Shown: positions 17,395 through 27,921 of the stretch, piece after piece
Position numbering within the stretch: position 1 is the first letter of the stretch
Layout of the letters: the number at the start of each line of letters is the position of its first letter
Assembly (NCBI RefSeq): GCF_016623495.1
Contig: NZ_JAEHHL010000004.1
Coordinates: 186,001 to 250,000, forward strand
Reading direction: 5' to 3'
Length of the DNA stretch: 64,000 nt
DNA from: Thermohalobaculum xanthum
GTDB lineage: Bacteria > Pseudomonadota > Alphaproteobacteria > Rhodobacterales > Rhodobacteraceae
Made by a program: the position numbers and the translations under genes
The notes under the pieces: generated by a model
Seen by the model: only the letters and a program-made list of their open reading frames with translations
What the model was told of the DNA's origin: nothing
The model's database searches: none

Positions 17395-18846
17395 TCAGTA
17401 CTCGATGCTGCCCTCGTAGATCTGCTTCTCGTCGCAAGGTGCGACGCGCAGGATGTTGGTCGAGCCCGGCACGTTGAAGGGCACGCCCGCGGTGACCACG
17501 ATGCGGTCATCGCCGCCGGCGAAGCCGTCGCGGCGCACCGCCCGCACGGCGCTGATGACCGCGAGCTTGAAGCGGTCGACCGGCTCGGCGACGATGCAGT
17601 GCAGGCCCCAGACGAGGCAGAGGCGGCGCGCCGTCGCGCGCACCGGCGTGATCGCGAGGATCGGCACGCTGGGCCGCTCGCGCGCGGCGAGGATCGCGGT
17701 CGCCCCGGAATGGGTGAAACAGCAGATCGCCTTGACGTGGGTTGCCTCGGCCACCTCGCGCGCGGCGGCGGTGATCGCGTCGGCCACGGTGGTGCGGTCG
17801 ATGCGGCGCGCGGCGGTGATGATCTCGCGGTGCAACTCCTCGCCTTCGACGCGCATGGCTATGCGGTCCATCATCGACACCGCGTCGACCGGGAACTGCC
17901 CGGCCGCCGATTCGGCCGAGAGCATGACCGCGTCGGCCCCCTCGTAGATCGCGGTGGCGACGTCGGAGACCTCGGCCCGGGTCGGCATGGGACTGGTGAT
18001 CATGCTCTCGAGCATCTGGGTCGCCACGATCACCGGCTTCCCGGCCTTGCGGCACTGGCGGATCATGCGCTTCTGGATCGGCGGCAGCTCGGCGATGTCC
18101 ATCTCGACGCCGAGATCGCCGCGCGCGACCATGATGCCGTCGACGACATCGAGGATCTCGGCGAAGCGCTGGACGGCGGCGGGCTTCTCGACCTTGACCA
18201 TCACCGCCACCTTGCGGTCGCCGATCAGCTCGCGCGCCTCGAGCACGTCCTCGGGGCGCTGCACGAAGCTCAGGGCCAGCCAGTCGACGCCCTGCGACAG
18301 CGCGAACTCCAGATCGGCGCGGTCCTTGGCGGTGAGCGCGGCCAGCGGCAGCACCACGTCGGGGACGTTCACGCCCTTGTTGTTCGAGATCTCGCCGCCG
18401 ACGACCACCTCGCAATCGGCGCTGCTGGCGTCGCACGACCGCACCTTGAGACGGATCTTGCCGTCATTCACCAGCAGGGTCGCCCCCGGCTCGAGCGCGG
18501 CGAAGATCTCGGGGTGGGGCAGCTGGACGCGCCCGCCGTCGCCCGGCGCGTCGTCGAGGTCGAAGCGGAAGGGCTGGCCGACTTCGAGCGTCACTGGGCC
18601 CTTGGCGAACTGGCCGACCCTGAGCTTGGGGCCCTGCAGGTCGGCGAGGATGCCGATCGGGCGCTCGAACTCGTGCTCGATCTCGCGGATCAGGTTGACG
18701 CGCTCGGACTGGTCGGCCTGGGTCCCGTGGCTCATGTTGAGGCGGAAGACGTCGACACCGGCCTGGAACAGCTGCCGCAGCACCTCGCGGCTCGAGGAGG
18801 AGGGTCCCACGGTCGCGACGATCTTCACGTTTCTCTGGCGGCGCAT
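17395..18846 (-). CDS. pyk: pyruvate kinase
   Basis: 483 aa, normal length. Converts phosphoenolpyruvate and ADP to pyruvate and ATP, the last step of glycolysis. Visible motifs: FRLNMSHG near residue 34-41 (substrate arginine), the MVARGDLGVEM catalytic segment and TQMLESM. The ATG at 18846 gives the canonical N-terminus (RNVKIVATVGPSS); the frame extends upstream for 122 codons, but that stretch is the divergent promoter region and hutG-like shadow. It is divergent from the N-formylglutamate amidohydrolase gene, with a palindrome between them. Confidence 0.97.
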   Translation of the reverse strand: MRRQRNVKIVATVGPSSSSREVLRQLFQAGVDVFRLNMSHGTQADQSERVNLIREIEHEFERPIGILADLQGPKLRVGQFAKGPVTLEVGQPFRFDLDDAPGDGGRVQLPHPEIFAALEPGATLLVNDGKIRLKVRSCDASSADCEVVVGGEISNNKGVNVPDVVLPLAALTAKDRADLEFALSQGVDWLALSFVQRPEDVLEARELIGDRKVAVMVKVEKPAAVQRFAEILDVVDGIMVARGDLGVEMDIAELPPIQKRMIRQCRKAGKPVIVATQMLESMITSPMPTRAEVSDVATAIYEGADAVMLSAESAAGQFPVDAVSMMDRIAMRVEGEELHREIITAARRIDRTTVADAITAAAREVAEATHVKAICCFTHSGATAILAARERPSVPILAITPVRATARRLCLVWGLHCIVAEPVDRFKLAVISAVRAVRRDGFAGGDDRIVVTAGVPFNVPGSTNILRVAPCDEKQIYEGSIEY

Positions 18847-18882
18847 GGCTCCCCCTCGGTGATGGCGCAAGATGCGGCCGGG

Positions 18883-18911
18883 ATCATCCCGGCGGCGCCG
18901 CGTCAATGCAA
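18883..18911 (-). promoter_or_regulatory. candidate pyk promoter
   Basis: Minus-strand TTGCAT (18911-18906) and GATGAT (18888-18883) are 17 bases apart, about 40 bases before the pyk start. The hexamers are moderate matches only. Confidence 0.4.
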
Positions 18912-18935
18912 GTGCTTGCGCGGCAACTTTGTTGC

Positions 18936-18953
18936 GTTCTGGTATACCAGAAC
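18936..18953. promoter_or_regulatory. 18-bp perfect palindrome, GntR/FadR-type operator candidate
   Basis: GTTCTGGTATACCAGAAC is a perfect 18-base palindrome in the divergent pyk/hutG-like intergenic region. Its core TGGTATACCA fits the TNGT-N-ACNA pattern of GntR-family FCD regulators and resembles the core of E. coli UxuR/ExuR sites. Two weaker dyads lie just beside it (GCAAG-TG-CTTGC at 18908-18919 and GCAAC-TTT-GTTGC at 18922-18934). Confidence 0.6.
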
Positions 18954-19072
18954 TGCGTGACGGTTTCCTTGCGATTCCACCGGGGGCGGGACAGGTGCTT
19001 GTCTCGGTCGGCGCGGTGAGGCTAGGTTCCGGCGCCCCGCGTTCCGCGGATGGCTGAATGCAAGGGAATCGG

Positions 19073-19843
19073 ATGAGCGTCTTCGTCCCCGTCGAGCATG
19101 TCTCGCCCGGATCGAGCCCGCAGGCGATGCGGGATGTGATCTTGCTGTGCGACCATGCGCGCAACGCGGTCCCGCCCGAGATCGGCGACTTGGGCCTGCC
19201 GCCCGAGGACATGAACCGTCACATCGCCTTCGACGTGGGGGCGCGCGGCGTGACGCTGGGGCTTGCGGCGTGGCTCGGGGCCGGGGCGGTCCTGTCGACC
19301 TATTCGCGGCTGGTGATCGACCCCAACCGCGGCGAGGACGACCCCACGCTGGTGATGAAGCTCTATGACGGCACCATCATCCCGGCCAACCGCCACGCCG
19401 ATGATGCGGAGGTCGAGCGCCGCCTCACCGCCTATCACCGGCCCTATCACGACGCGATCGACCTGGCGATCGACGAGGTGCTGGAGGCCGGGGGCGCGCC
19501 GGCGCTGGTGTCGATCCATTCCTTCACGCCCCAGTTCAAGGGACGGCCGCCGCGCCCCTGGCACGTGGGCGTGCTGTGGGACCGCGACGAGCGGCTGGCG
19601 CGGCCGCTGATCCGCCGGCTCGAGGCGGAGGGCGATCTCTGCGTCGGCGACAACGAGCCCTATTCGGGCCAGCTGCGCGGCGACTGCATGTGGCGGCACG
19701 GCACGGCGCGGGGCCTGCCGCATGTGCTGATCGAGGTGCGCAACGACCTGATCGCGACCCATGACGGTCAGGCGGACTGGGCAAAGCGCCTGGCGCCGGT
19801 CATCCGTGGCGCCATCGAGGATCTGCGCGCCGACGGCCATTGA
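19073..19843 (+). CDS. N-formylglutamate amidohydrolase family protein
   Basis: 256 aa. The family hydrolyses N-formyl-L-glutamate (HutG type) or related N-acylated substrates. Typical segments are ILLCDHARNAVP near the start, YSRLVIDPNR and the SIHSFTP motif, with H and E residues that would bind metal (LIEVRNDLI near the end). The ATG at 19073 is preceded by AAGGGA at the right distance; an in-frame ATG 5 codons upstream is less well placed. No other hut gene is nearby. The following DUF1244 and gapR genes are a conserved alphaproteobacterial neighbourhood. Confidence 0.85.
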   Translation: MSVFVPVEHVSPGSSPQAMRDVILLCDHARNAVPPEIGDLGLPPEDMNRHIAFDVGARGVTLGLAAWLGAGAVLSTYSRLVIDPNRGEDDPTLVMKLYDGTIIPANRHADDAEVERRLTAYHRPYHDAIDLAIDEVLEAGGAPALVSIHSFTPQFKGRPPRPWHVGVLWDRDERLARPLIRRLEAEGDLCVGDNEPYSGQLRGDCMWRHGTARGLPHVLIEVRNDLIATHDGQADWAKRLAPVIRGAIEDLRADGH

Positions 19844-19897
19844 GCCGGCAGGGCCGCGCCACGATATCTGGGGAAACGGGCCAAGGAGGAAAGCCGC

Positions 19898-20194
19898 ATG
19901 ACCGAGCCGAGCGAGACCGAGATCGAGGCCGCGATCTACCGCCGCCTTCGCGACCACCTGCGCGCGCGCACCGACGTGCAGAACATCGACCTGATGAACC
20001 TGGCGGGCTTTTGCCGCAACTGCCTCTCGAACTGGATGAAGGAGGCGATCGAGGAGCGCGGCGGCCAGATCAGCAAGGAGGAGGCGCGCGAGGCGGTCTA
20101 CGGCATGCCCTATGACGAGTGGCGCGAGAAGCACCAGACCGAGGCCACGCCCGAGCAGAAAACCGCCTTCGCCAAGAGCCATCCCGGCCACTGA
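19898..20194 (+). CDS. DUF1244 domain protein
   Basis: 98 aa, essentially one DUF1244 domain. The conserved core LAGFCRNCLSNWM and PYDEWREKHQTEAT are present. An AAGGAGG ribosome-binding site precedes the ATG. The function of the family is unknown; the FCRNC cysteine pair could bind a metal. It sits between the N-formylglutamate amidohydrolase gene and gapR. Confidence 0.88.
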   Translation: MTEPSETEIEAAIYRRLRDHLRARTDVQNIDLMNLAGFCRNCLSNWMKEAIEERGGQISKEEAREAVYGMPYDEWREKHQTEATPEQKTAFAKSHPGH

Positions 20195-20335
20195 CCCCTG
20201 CCGACGCTGGGATCGCGCGCGCCGCGGCGTTCGCGGCGCGGCCGCGGGGAGTGCGGGCGGCAGATCGGGCTGGCCCGGCGCGTCCGCCTCGGCTAAAGGC
20301 TGACGCGCCTCGACCGAGCCAAGGAGACATCCCCA

Positions 20336-20599
20336 ATGGAAGACATCTCGACCACCACCGTCGCCGCCGGGCAGCTGCGCGCCATCATCGAGCGCATCGA
20401 GCGCCTGGAGGAGGAGAAGAAGGAGGTCGCCGAGCAGATCAAGGAGGTCTATGCCGAGGCCAAGGCCAACGGCTTCGACGCCAAGATCCTGCGCAAGGTC
20501 GTGTCGTTGCGGAAGAAGCCCACCGAGGAGCGGCAGGAAGAGGAGGCCGTGCTCGAGCTCTATCTCTCGGCTCTGGGGATGCTGACGCCCGCCGACTGA
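20336..20599 (+). CDS. gapR: GapR family DNA-binding protein (DUF2312)
   Basis: 87 aa. Matches the GapR/DUF2312 family throughout: coiled-coil [25 protein letters not shown] followed by [16 protein letters not shown]. In Caulobacter GapR is a nucleoid-associated protein that encircles overtwisted, AT-rich DNA and helps topoisomerases during replication. The gene has its own AAGGAGA ribosome-binding site and is the last of the hutG-like/DUF1244/gapR group, convergent with the regulator at 20661. Confidence 0.9.
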   Translation: MEDISTTTVAAGQLRAIIERIERLEEEKKEVAEQIKEVYAEAKANGFDAKILRKVVSLRKKPTEERQEEEAVLELYLSALGMLTPAD

Positions 20600-20612
20600 G
20601 GCGGAGGCTGCG

Positions 20613-20654
20613 GCCCCACCCGGCCGCGCCGCAGCCCCACCCGGCCGCGCCGCG
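20613..20654. repeat. two tandem 21-bp copies between convergent genes
   Basis: A 21-base unit (GCCCCACCCGGCCGCGCCGC plus A or G) occurs at 20613-20633 and 20634-20654, differing only in the last base. It fills most of the 61-base gap between the gapR stop and the stop of the sigma-54-type regulator. A role in termination is possible but no T-run is present. Confidence 0.8.
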
Positions 20655-20660
20655 GCCCGC

Positions 20661-22097
<1,437 letters not shown>

Positions 22098-22422
22098 TAC
22101 ACACCCTACTCGCAAGCGAAGAACCGTACACGCTGCCTGTTTGAACGCCATTGTGGTTCCGCTGATGGCGCCAATAGGGCGATTTCGTGCCAACACGGGA
22201 CGGTTGCAGCGATTCCCTGCGACGTGGTGGCGAAAATACTGCGTAGCTGTTGTTAATCTGCGACGACCCGGATAAATTCATTCGTGGGGGCGGTCCAATC
22301 CCCCGCGCAGATTGTGCTGGTATCTCGAATGTGCCAAAGCAAGGGTGCGGAGCGGCATTAGTGGCCGAAAAACCAATTCCGGGGCGACCTTTCGGAGCGT
22401 CCCTTAAGGAACGGAGAGAGGG
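22098..22422. other. 325-bp divergent intergenic region
   Basis: Lies between the NtrC-like regulator (leftward) and the OmpA-like gene (rightward). It is less GC-rich than the flanking genes. I see a promoter-like pair at 22250-22278 for the OmpA-like gene and a strong GGAGAGAGGG ribosome-binding site before it. I see no ORF with coding character and no tRNA. Confidence 0.6.
22250..22278 (+). promoter_or_regulatory. candidate sigma-70 promoter of the OmpA-like gene
   Basis: TTGTTA (22250-22255) and TAAATT (22273-22278) are separated by 17 bases, giving a leader of about 135 bases before the OmpA-like start. Confidence 0.45.
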
Positions 22423-23259
22423 ATGAAGACTGCAACGAAACTGATGCTTGCGGTGTCGGCGGTCGCGCTGGCCGCGTGCACCAAGCCGGACCTGCCCGGG
22501 TCGAACCTTGGCGGCACCTTCACGGCCGAGCGGTTCCTCGAGCAGGATCACGGTGGTTCGGGCTTCAACGGCGCGCTGGCGAAGGAATACACCGAACTGG
22601 CCCGCCGCTCGGCGAACAAGGACCAGCGTTGGTACAACGCCACTGCCTACATCGCGAAGGCCGAGGCTGCCGAGGCCGGTGCCGATGTCGGCCCGTGGAG
22701 CCCGGAATCGCTGGGCGTCAGCGGCGAAGCTGCCAACGAGTATGACGCTGTCGTTGCGGCCATCCTCGCCAACCGCGGCGAGCGGCCCGAGGCCTGCGCC
22801 CGCGCCCAGGCGATGTGGGACCAGTACCTCGAGGCGCTCCGCGGCCAGCCCGGCGGCTGCCCGGATCCCGAGGATGCGCGCGCGCTGTTCGACGAAGCCA
22901 TGCTGGCCTGCACCGGCGTCTCCTACGGCAACAGCTTCGTTGTCTACTTCGGCTTCAACCGCACCAACCTGACCGACACCGCCCGCGCGACGCTGGACGA
23001 GGTCGTCGAGGCGGTGCAGGCGCTCAGCACGCAGGCCCTCTCGGTCGTCGGCCACACCGACACCGTGGGCTCGTACGAGTACAACCAGGGCCTGTCGGAG
23101 CGTCGCGCCCGCCGCGTCGCGGATGCCCTGGTCGAGCGTGGCGTGCCGCGCGGTGCGATGACCCTGGCCGGCCGTGGCGAGCGTGAGCTTGCGGTGCCGA
23201 CCCCGGACAACACCCGCGAGCCGCTGAACCGCCGCGTCGAGATCACGCTGTCGCAGTAA
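22423..23259 (+). CDS. OmpA-family outer-membrane lipoprotein
   Basis: 278 aa. A lipoprotein signal peptide ends in the lipobox LAAC with C19 as the lipid-bearing residue. A helical middle region (about 30-150) contains many Ala/Glu repeats and two cysteines. An OmpA peptidoglycan-binding domain covers about 160-278, with VVGHTDTVGSYEYNQGLSERRA as its hallmark and RRVEITL at the end. It probably anchors the outer membrane to peptidoglycan, as Pal-like proteins do, but it is not in a tol operon. It is monocistronic: promoter upstream, terminator at 23285. Confidence 0.9.
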   Translation: MKTATKLMLAVSAVALAACTKPDLPGSNLGGTFTAERFLEQDHGGSGFNGALAKEYTELARRSANKDQRWYNATAYIAKAEAAEAGADVGPWSPESLGVSGEAANEYDAVVAAILANRGERPEACARAQAMWDQYLEALRGQPGGCPDPEDARALFDEAMLACTGVSYGNSFVVYFGFNRTNLTDTARATLDEVVEAVQALSTQALSVVGHTDTVGSYEYNQGLSERRARRVADALVERGVPRGAMTLAGRGERELAVPTPDNTREPLNRRVEITLSQ

Positions 23260-23284
23260 TCGCGCCAGCGACGGTCTGAAATCA

Positions 23285-23323
23285 GCCGCCCCGCGCAGCC
23301 AGCGCGGGGCGGCTTCGCTTTTT
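23285..23323 (+). terminator. intrinsic terminator after the OmpA-like gene
   Basis: A perfect 12-bp stem (GCCGCCCCGCGC / GCGCGGGGCGGC) with a 5-base loop is followed by TTCGCTTTTT, 25 bases after the stop. Confidence 0.88.
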
Positions 23324-23490
23324 CCGGGCGCCGCCGTCGTCGGATGGACGGGGAAGGCGCCTTCCGTGCTCCCGGCGCCGCCTTCCGTCGAGGTCCCCAC
23401 TGAAGCTTCCCGTGGTGCACCACGTGCGTGACGGGGCGCGACGGGCTATGCTCGGGCGCGGATCAACCGCGTCCATGGAGGCAAGGGACC

Positions 23491-23886
23491 ATGCGTCGAG
23501 ACCTGTCGAAGCGTCGCCCGGGCGGGCTTGTGCCGACCGCCGCGCTTTCCGTCATGCTGGCCGCCGCGGTGGCGATCGGCGGGCCGGGGCTGCCGGCATT
23601 CGCGGCGGATCCCGAGCCGCGCCCCGACATGGAGGAGTTCAAGCGTCGGCTCGACGAGGCCTGGGACGACATGATGCGCGAGCTTGGCCCCACGATCGAC
23701 AGCCTCGGCGCGCTGATCGACACGCTGGACCAGATCGACGGGCTCGAGAACTACGAGCGTCCCGAGGTCCTGCCCAATGGCGACATCGTGATCCGCCGCA
23801 AGGCGGATGCCCCGCCACTGCCCGACGAGCCCGAGCGCGCGCCGACCGAGACGCCGGAAGACGACGGGAAGGGGATTAAGACCTGA
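23491..23886 (+). CDS. small exported protein of unknown function (Rhodobacteraceae type)
   Basis: 131 aa. The ATG at 23491 is preceded by GGAGGCAAGGGACC. A basic N-region (MRRDLSKRR) and a hydrophobic stretch to about residue 37 (ending PAFAA) form a signal peptide. The mature part is acidic and helical (DMEEFKRRLDEAWDDMMRELGP) with a YERPEVLPNGDIVIRRK segment and a disordered Pro/Glu-rich tail. Such proteins are sometimes labelled AAA+ ATPase in databases, but no ATP-binding motif is present here. It lies 61 bases before pepF. Confidence 0.75.
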   Translation: MRRDLSKRRPGGLVPTAALSVMLAAAVAIGGPGLPAFAADPEPRPDMEEFKRRLDEAWDDMMRELGPTIDSLGALIDTLDQIDGLENYERPEVLPNGDIVIRRKADAPPLPDEPERAPTETPEDDGKGIKT

Positions 23887-23947
23887 GCGGCCTTTCGCAG
23901 CGCCGCCCGCGCCGCTATGTCTTCGTGCAGGACAACGGAGTGATTTG

Positions 23948-25813
23948 ATGCCGAACCTGCACGACCTCGCCTTTGCCTTTCCCGCCACCTCGCATATCCG
24001 CCCGCTGCGCGACACGGCCGCCGAGCGCGGCGGCGCCGTCGACCTGGGCGAATTGCCGGAATGGGACCTGAGCGATCTCTACGCGGCGCCGGCCGCGCCC
24101 GAGCTGGCTGCCGATCTCGACCGCGTCGAGGCCGAGTGCCGCGACTTCGCGGCGCGCTTCGAGGGCCGCATCGCATCGCTGGGCGCCGAGGAGGTGGCGG
24201 ACGCGATCGCGGCCTTCGAGGCGATCGACCTCACGCTGGGGCGGGTCATGTCCTATGCGGGGCTGCGCTACTACCAGAACACGACCGATCCCGCGCGCGC
24301 CAAGTTCATGGGCGACACGCAGACGCGTGTGACGGCGATCACCACGCCGCTGGTGTTCTTCACGCTGGAGCTGAACCGGCTGGAGGAGACCCACGTTGAG
24401 GCCCTCATGGCGGAAAGCGCGCGCCTCGCGCGTTACCGACCCTGGCTCGACCGCCTGCGCGCCTTCCGGCCGCACCAGCTGTCGGACGAGCTCGAGAAGT
24501 TCCTGCACGACCAGTCGGTCGTGGGTGCCTCGGCCTGGAACCGGCTGTTCGACGAGACGATGGCGGGACTCAGCTTCGAGGTCGAGGGCGAGGACGAGCC
24601 GCTGGGGCTCGAAGGCACGCTGAACCTCCTGTCGGACAAGGACCGCGCCCGGCGCGAGGCCGGCGGCAAGGCGCTGGCGGGTGTCCTGGCCGACAACATC
24701 CGGCTGTTCGCGCTGATCACCAACACGCTGACCAAGGAGAAGGAGATCGAGGACCGCTGGCGCAAGATGCCGGCGCCCGATCACTCGCGCCATCTGGCGA
24801 ACCACGTCGAGCCGGAAGTCGTCGACGCGCTGCGCGAGGCGGTGTGGAAATCCTTCCCGCGCACCAGCCACCGCTACTACGCGATGAAGGCCAAGTGGCT
24901 GGGGCTCGAACAGCTCGAATACTGGGACCGCAACGCGCCTCTGCCGGAATCGGACGACCGCGTGGTGCCCTGGCCCGACGCGCGCGAGATCGTGCTCGAC
25001 GCCTATGCGGGCTTCAGCCCGAAGATGGCCGAGCTGGCCGAGCCGTTCTTCGAGCGCGGCTGGATCGATGCGGGCGTCAAGCCCGGCAAGGCGCCGGGGG
25101 CCTTCGCCCATCCCACCGTCGTCGATGTCCACCCCTATGTGATGCTCAACTACCTGGGCAAGACGCGGGACGTGATGACTCTGGCGCACGAGTTGGGCCA
25201 CGGCGTCCATCAGCGGCTGGCGGCGGGGCAGGGCGAGCTTCTGAGCCGCACGCCGCTCACGCTGGCCGAGACGGCCTCGGTCTTCGGCGAGATGCTGACC
25301 TTCCGCAAGCTGCTGGCCGCCGAGTCCGATCCGGCGCGGCGCAAGATGCTGCTGGCCGGCAAGGTCGAGGACATGCTGAACACGGTGATCCGCCAGATCG
25401 CCTTCTACGAGTTCGAGCGCCGCGTGCACGCCGCCCGGCGCGAGGGCGAGCTGACCGCCGAGGATCTTGCCGCGCACTGGCTTGCGGTGCAGTCCGAGAG
25501 CCTGGGGCCGTCGATCAACCTCGCCGACGGGTACGAGACCTTCTGGGCCTATATCCCGCATTTCATCCACTCGCCCTTCTATGTGTATGCCTACGCCTTC
25601 GGCGACGGGCTGGTGAATGCGCTCTATGCCGTCTACGAGCAGGGCGTGCCGGGGTTCCAGGACAAGTATTTCGAGATGCTGGCGGCCGGCGGCGCCAAGC
25701 ACCACAAGGAGCTTCTGGCGCCCTTCGGGCTCGACGCATCGGACCCGGCATTCTGGCAGAAGGGGCTGGGGCTGATCGGCCGCTTCATCGACGAGCTGGA
25801 GGCGATGGGCTGA
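23948..25813 (+). CDS. pepF: M3-family oligoendopeptidase F
   Basis: 621 aa, normal for PepF. A cytoplasmic zinc metallopeptidase that cleaves short peptides. The HELGH zinc motif is at residues 414-418 (within LAHELGHGVHQ), and the downstream glutamate ligand is in ETASVFGEM. An N-terminal oligopeptidase F helical domain precedes it. The ATG at 23948 (MPNLHDLAFAFPATSH) is the family-like start; an upstream in-frame reading overlaps the previous gene. The next gene starts 13 bases after the stop. Confidence 0.95.
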   Translation: MPNLHDLAFAFPATSHIRPLRDTAAERGGAVDLGELPEWDLSDLYAAPAAPELAADLDRVEAECRDFAARFEGRIASLGAEEVADAIAAFEAIDLTLGRVMSYAGLRYYQNTTDPARAKFMGDTQTRVTAITTPLVFFTLELNRLEETHVEALMAESARLARYRPWLDRLRAFRPHQLSDELEKFLHDQSVVGASAWNRLFDETMAGLSFEVEGEDEPLGLEGTLNLLSDKDRARREAGGKALAGVLADNIRLFALITNTLTKEKEIEDRWRKMPAPDHSRHLANHVEPEVVDALREAVWKSFPRTSHRYYAMKAKWLGLEQLEYWDRNAPLPESDDRVVPWPDAREIVLDAYAGFSPKMAELAEPFFERGWIDAGVKPGKAPGAFAHPTVVDVHPYVMLNYLGKTRDVMTLAHELGHGVHQRLAAGQGELLSRTPLTLAETASVFGEMLTFRKLLAAESDPARRKMLLAGKVEDMLNTVIRQIAFYEFERRVHAARREGELTAEDLAAHWLAVQSESLGPSINLADGYETFWAYIPHFIHSPFYVYAYAFGDGLVNALYAVYEQGVPGFQDKYFEMLAAGGAKHHKELLAPFGLDASDPAFWQKGLGLIGRFIDELEAMG

Positions 25814-25826
25814 ACCAGGTGCCGAA

Positions 25827-26672
25827 ATGGCGCGCGCCAGGCTGCTGAGGCGGGCAGGCTGGCTTGCCATCCTCATGGTGGCGGCGGTCCTGCTGGTGCC
25901 GGTGGCGCGTGCGCAGACGGCTTCCGGGGTCGCCGAGGTCACGGCGGTATTCTCGGCGCCACGCGCCCAAGGCGAGGTGCGGGTGCTGTTCCTCGGCAAC
26001 TCCTTCACCCGCGAGCACGACGTGCCCGCGCAGGTGACGGCGCTTGCCGCGCGGCGCGAGGTGCGGCTGCGGGCCGGCATGATCGTCGGCAACGGCACTA
26101 AGCTCGGCGAACACGTCGCTGACGCGGGGGTCGCGGCGGTGATCGGCGGGCTCGACTGGGACGTTCTCGTGCTCCAGGACCACAGCGTCGCCGCCCTCAC
26201 GCCGGAGGGTGCGGCGGCCTCGCGCATGGCGGTGATCCGGCTTGCCGGGTTGAGCGCGGCGCGGATCATTCTGTTCGCGACCTGGCCGCGGGCGCCGGGC
26301 CACGCGCTCTATGGCAAGCCGGGAATGCCGGCGGGCCCCGCCGCGATGAACGCTCGGGTGCGCGCCCATTACGCGGCGCTGGGCGAGACGCTGGGCGCCC
26401 GCGTCGCGGGGATAGGCGATGCCTTTCTCGTGGTGGCCGCGCGGGATGGTGAGGCGGCGCTCTACGCCGCCGACGGCTACCACGCATCTGCCGAGGGGGC
26501 GCGGCTTGCCGCCAGCATCCTCGCCGCCGCCATCCTGGCGCCGCCGCGCCTGCCGGCGGGACCCACCCGGTCCGGCGATGCCGCGCCCCGGCGACCGGTC
26601 GCGTCCCTCGCGCACCACGAAGGTGCCGCGTCGTTCCGCCCACGGCTTGAGTTTTCCCGCGCGCCCGGCTAA
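25827..26672 (+). CDS. exported SGNH-hydrolase-like protein
   Basis: 281 aa. A hydrophobic signal segment (about residues 11-29, ending ARAQ) suggests export. The motif LFLGNSFT places the likely nucleophile at S59 (block I of the SGNH/GDSL fold, here GNS as in DUF4886-type members), and DGYHAS (D216, H219) supplies the other two triad residues (block V). The C-terminal 40 residues are Pro/Arg-rich and look disordered. It may be cotranscribed with pepF. The substrate (an ester or acyl group) is unknown. Confidence 0.7.
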   Translation: MARARLLRRAGWLAILMVAAVLLVPVARAQTASGVAEVTAVFSAPRAQGEVRVLFLGNSFTREHDVPAQVTALAARREVRLRAGMIVGNGTKLGEHVADAGVAAVIGGLDWDVLVLQDHSVAALTPEGAAASRMAVIRLAGLSAARIILFATWPRAPGHALYGKPGMPAGPAAMNARVRAHYAALGETLGARVAGIGDAFLVVAARDGEAALYAADGYHASAEGARLAASILAAAILAPPRLPAGPTRSGDAAPRRPVASLAHHEGAASFRPRLEFSRAPG

Positions 26673-26704
26673 CCCGGCGGCGCATGAGCCAGAGGATGGA
26701 GCCG

Positions 26705-27787
26705 ATGCAGGACCTCGACCCGATCCGCGTCAAGTATCTCGCCGAAGTGGCCGAGGCCGCCGATGAGCCCGCCATCGAGGCGGTGCGCGTGGCCGCCCTG
26801 GGCAAGAAGGGCGAAGTGAGCCTGATGATGCGCGAACTGGGCCGCATGGAGCCCGAGGCACGCAAGGCCGCGGGGCCGGCGCTCAACGCGCTGCGCGACG
26901 AGATCGAATCGGCGGTGAAGGCGCGCCGCGCGGCGCTGGCCGATGGGGCGCTGGCTGAGCGGCTCAAGGCCGAGTGGCTGGACGTGACGCTCGATCCGCG
27001 CCCGGCTGCGGCCGGCACGATCCATCCCGTGAGCCAGGTGACCGAGGAGGTGGTGGCGATCTTCGCCGCGCTTGGCTTCACCGTCGCCGAGGGGCCGCAG
27101 ATCGAGACCGACTGGCACAACTTCGACGCACTCAACATCCCGCCCGAGCATCCGGCCCGGCAGGAGATGGACACCTTCTACATGGCCCGGGCCGAGGGCG
27201 ACGAGCGCGCGCCGCATGTGCTGCGCACGCATACGAGCCCGGTCCAGATCCGTCACATGACGGCGAACGGCGTGCCCTGCCGCGCGATCGCGCCGGGCCG
27301 CGTCTATCGCTGCGACTATGACCAGACCCACACGCCGATGTTCCACCAGGTCGAGGGGCTCTGCATCGACCGGAACATCTCGATGGCCAACCTGAAATGG
27401 GTGCTCGAGGAGTTCTGCCGCAGCTTCTTCGAGGTCGAGGGCGTCGAGCTGCGTTTCCGCGCCTCGCATTTCCCCTTCACCGAACCCTCCGCCGAGGTCG
27501 ATATCCGGTGTTCCTGGGCGGGCGGACAGCTGCGCATCGGCGAGGGGGACGACTGGCTCGAGATCCTCGGCTCGGGCATGGTGCATCCGAAGGTCCTTGC
27601 CGCGGCGAATGTCGATCCCGAGGCCTGGCAGGGCTTTGCCTTCGGCATGGGCATCGACCGCATCGCGATGCTGAAATACGGCATCCCCGACTTGCGCGCT
27701 TTCTTCGATTCCGACCTGAGGTGGCTGAGGCATTACGGCTTCGCGGCCCTCGATGTGCCCACGCTGCATGCCGGGTTGAGCCGCTGA
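26705..27787 (+). CDS. pheS: phenylalanine--tRNA ligase alpha subunit
   Basis: 360 aa. The catalytic alpha subunit of the (alpha-beta)2 class II synthetase that charges tRNA-Phe. Class II motifs are visible: [10 protein letters not shown] (motif 1 region), LLRTHTS-type [35 protein letters not shown] (motif 2), and [10 protein letters not shown] (motif 3). Three in-frame ATGs lie close together (26684, 26696, 26705); 26705 is chosen because GGATGGAG precedes it and [15 protein letters not shown] matches the usual start. It is separated from pheT by a glutamine amidotransferase gene. Confidence 0.95.
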   Translation: MQDLDPIRVKYLAEVAEAADEPAIEAVRVAALGKKGEVSLMMRELGRMEPEARKAAGPALNALRDEIESAVKARRAALADGALAERLKAEWLDVTLDPRPAAAGTIHPVSQVTEEVVAIFAALGFTVAEGPQIETDWHNFDALNIPPEHPARQEMDTFYMARAEGDERAPHVLRTHTSPVQIRHMTANGVPCRAIAPGRVYRCDYDQTHTPMFHQVEGLCIDRNISMANLKWVLEEFCRSFFEVEGVELRFRASHFPFTEPSAEVDIRCSWAGGQLRIGEGDDWLEILGSGMVHPKVLAAANVDPEAWQGFAFGMGIDRIAMLKYGIPDLRAFFDSDLRWLRHYGFAALDVPTLHAGLSR

Positions 27788-27822
27788 GGCCGCGGCGCCC
27801 TTCCTGACAGCCCGCTTTCCGC

Positions 27823-27839
27823 GCCGGTGTCGGCTTTTT
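27823..27839 (+). terminator. weak terminator after pheS
   Basis: A short GCCG-GTGT-CGGC stem followed by TTTTT, 35 bases after the pheS stop. The stem is only 4 bp, so efficiency is doubtful. Confidence 0.35.
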
Positions 27840-27921
27840 CGCGTGCGGTGACGTCCGCCCGCTAGCTGCTTGCGCGCGCAGCTCGCAATCCTGTCCCGTC
27901 ATGCGCATTCGGGAGGACGGG

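Noticed and set aside
23915-26269. A 784-residue minus-strand frame across pepF
   Set aside because: Antisense shadow of pepF and the SGNH-like gene; Arg/His/Gly-rich without motifs.
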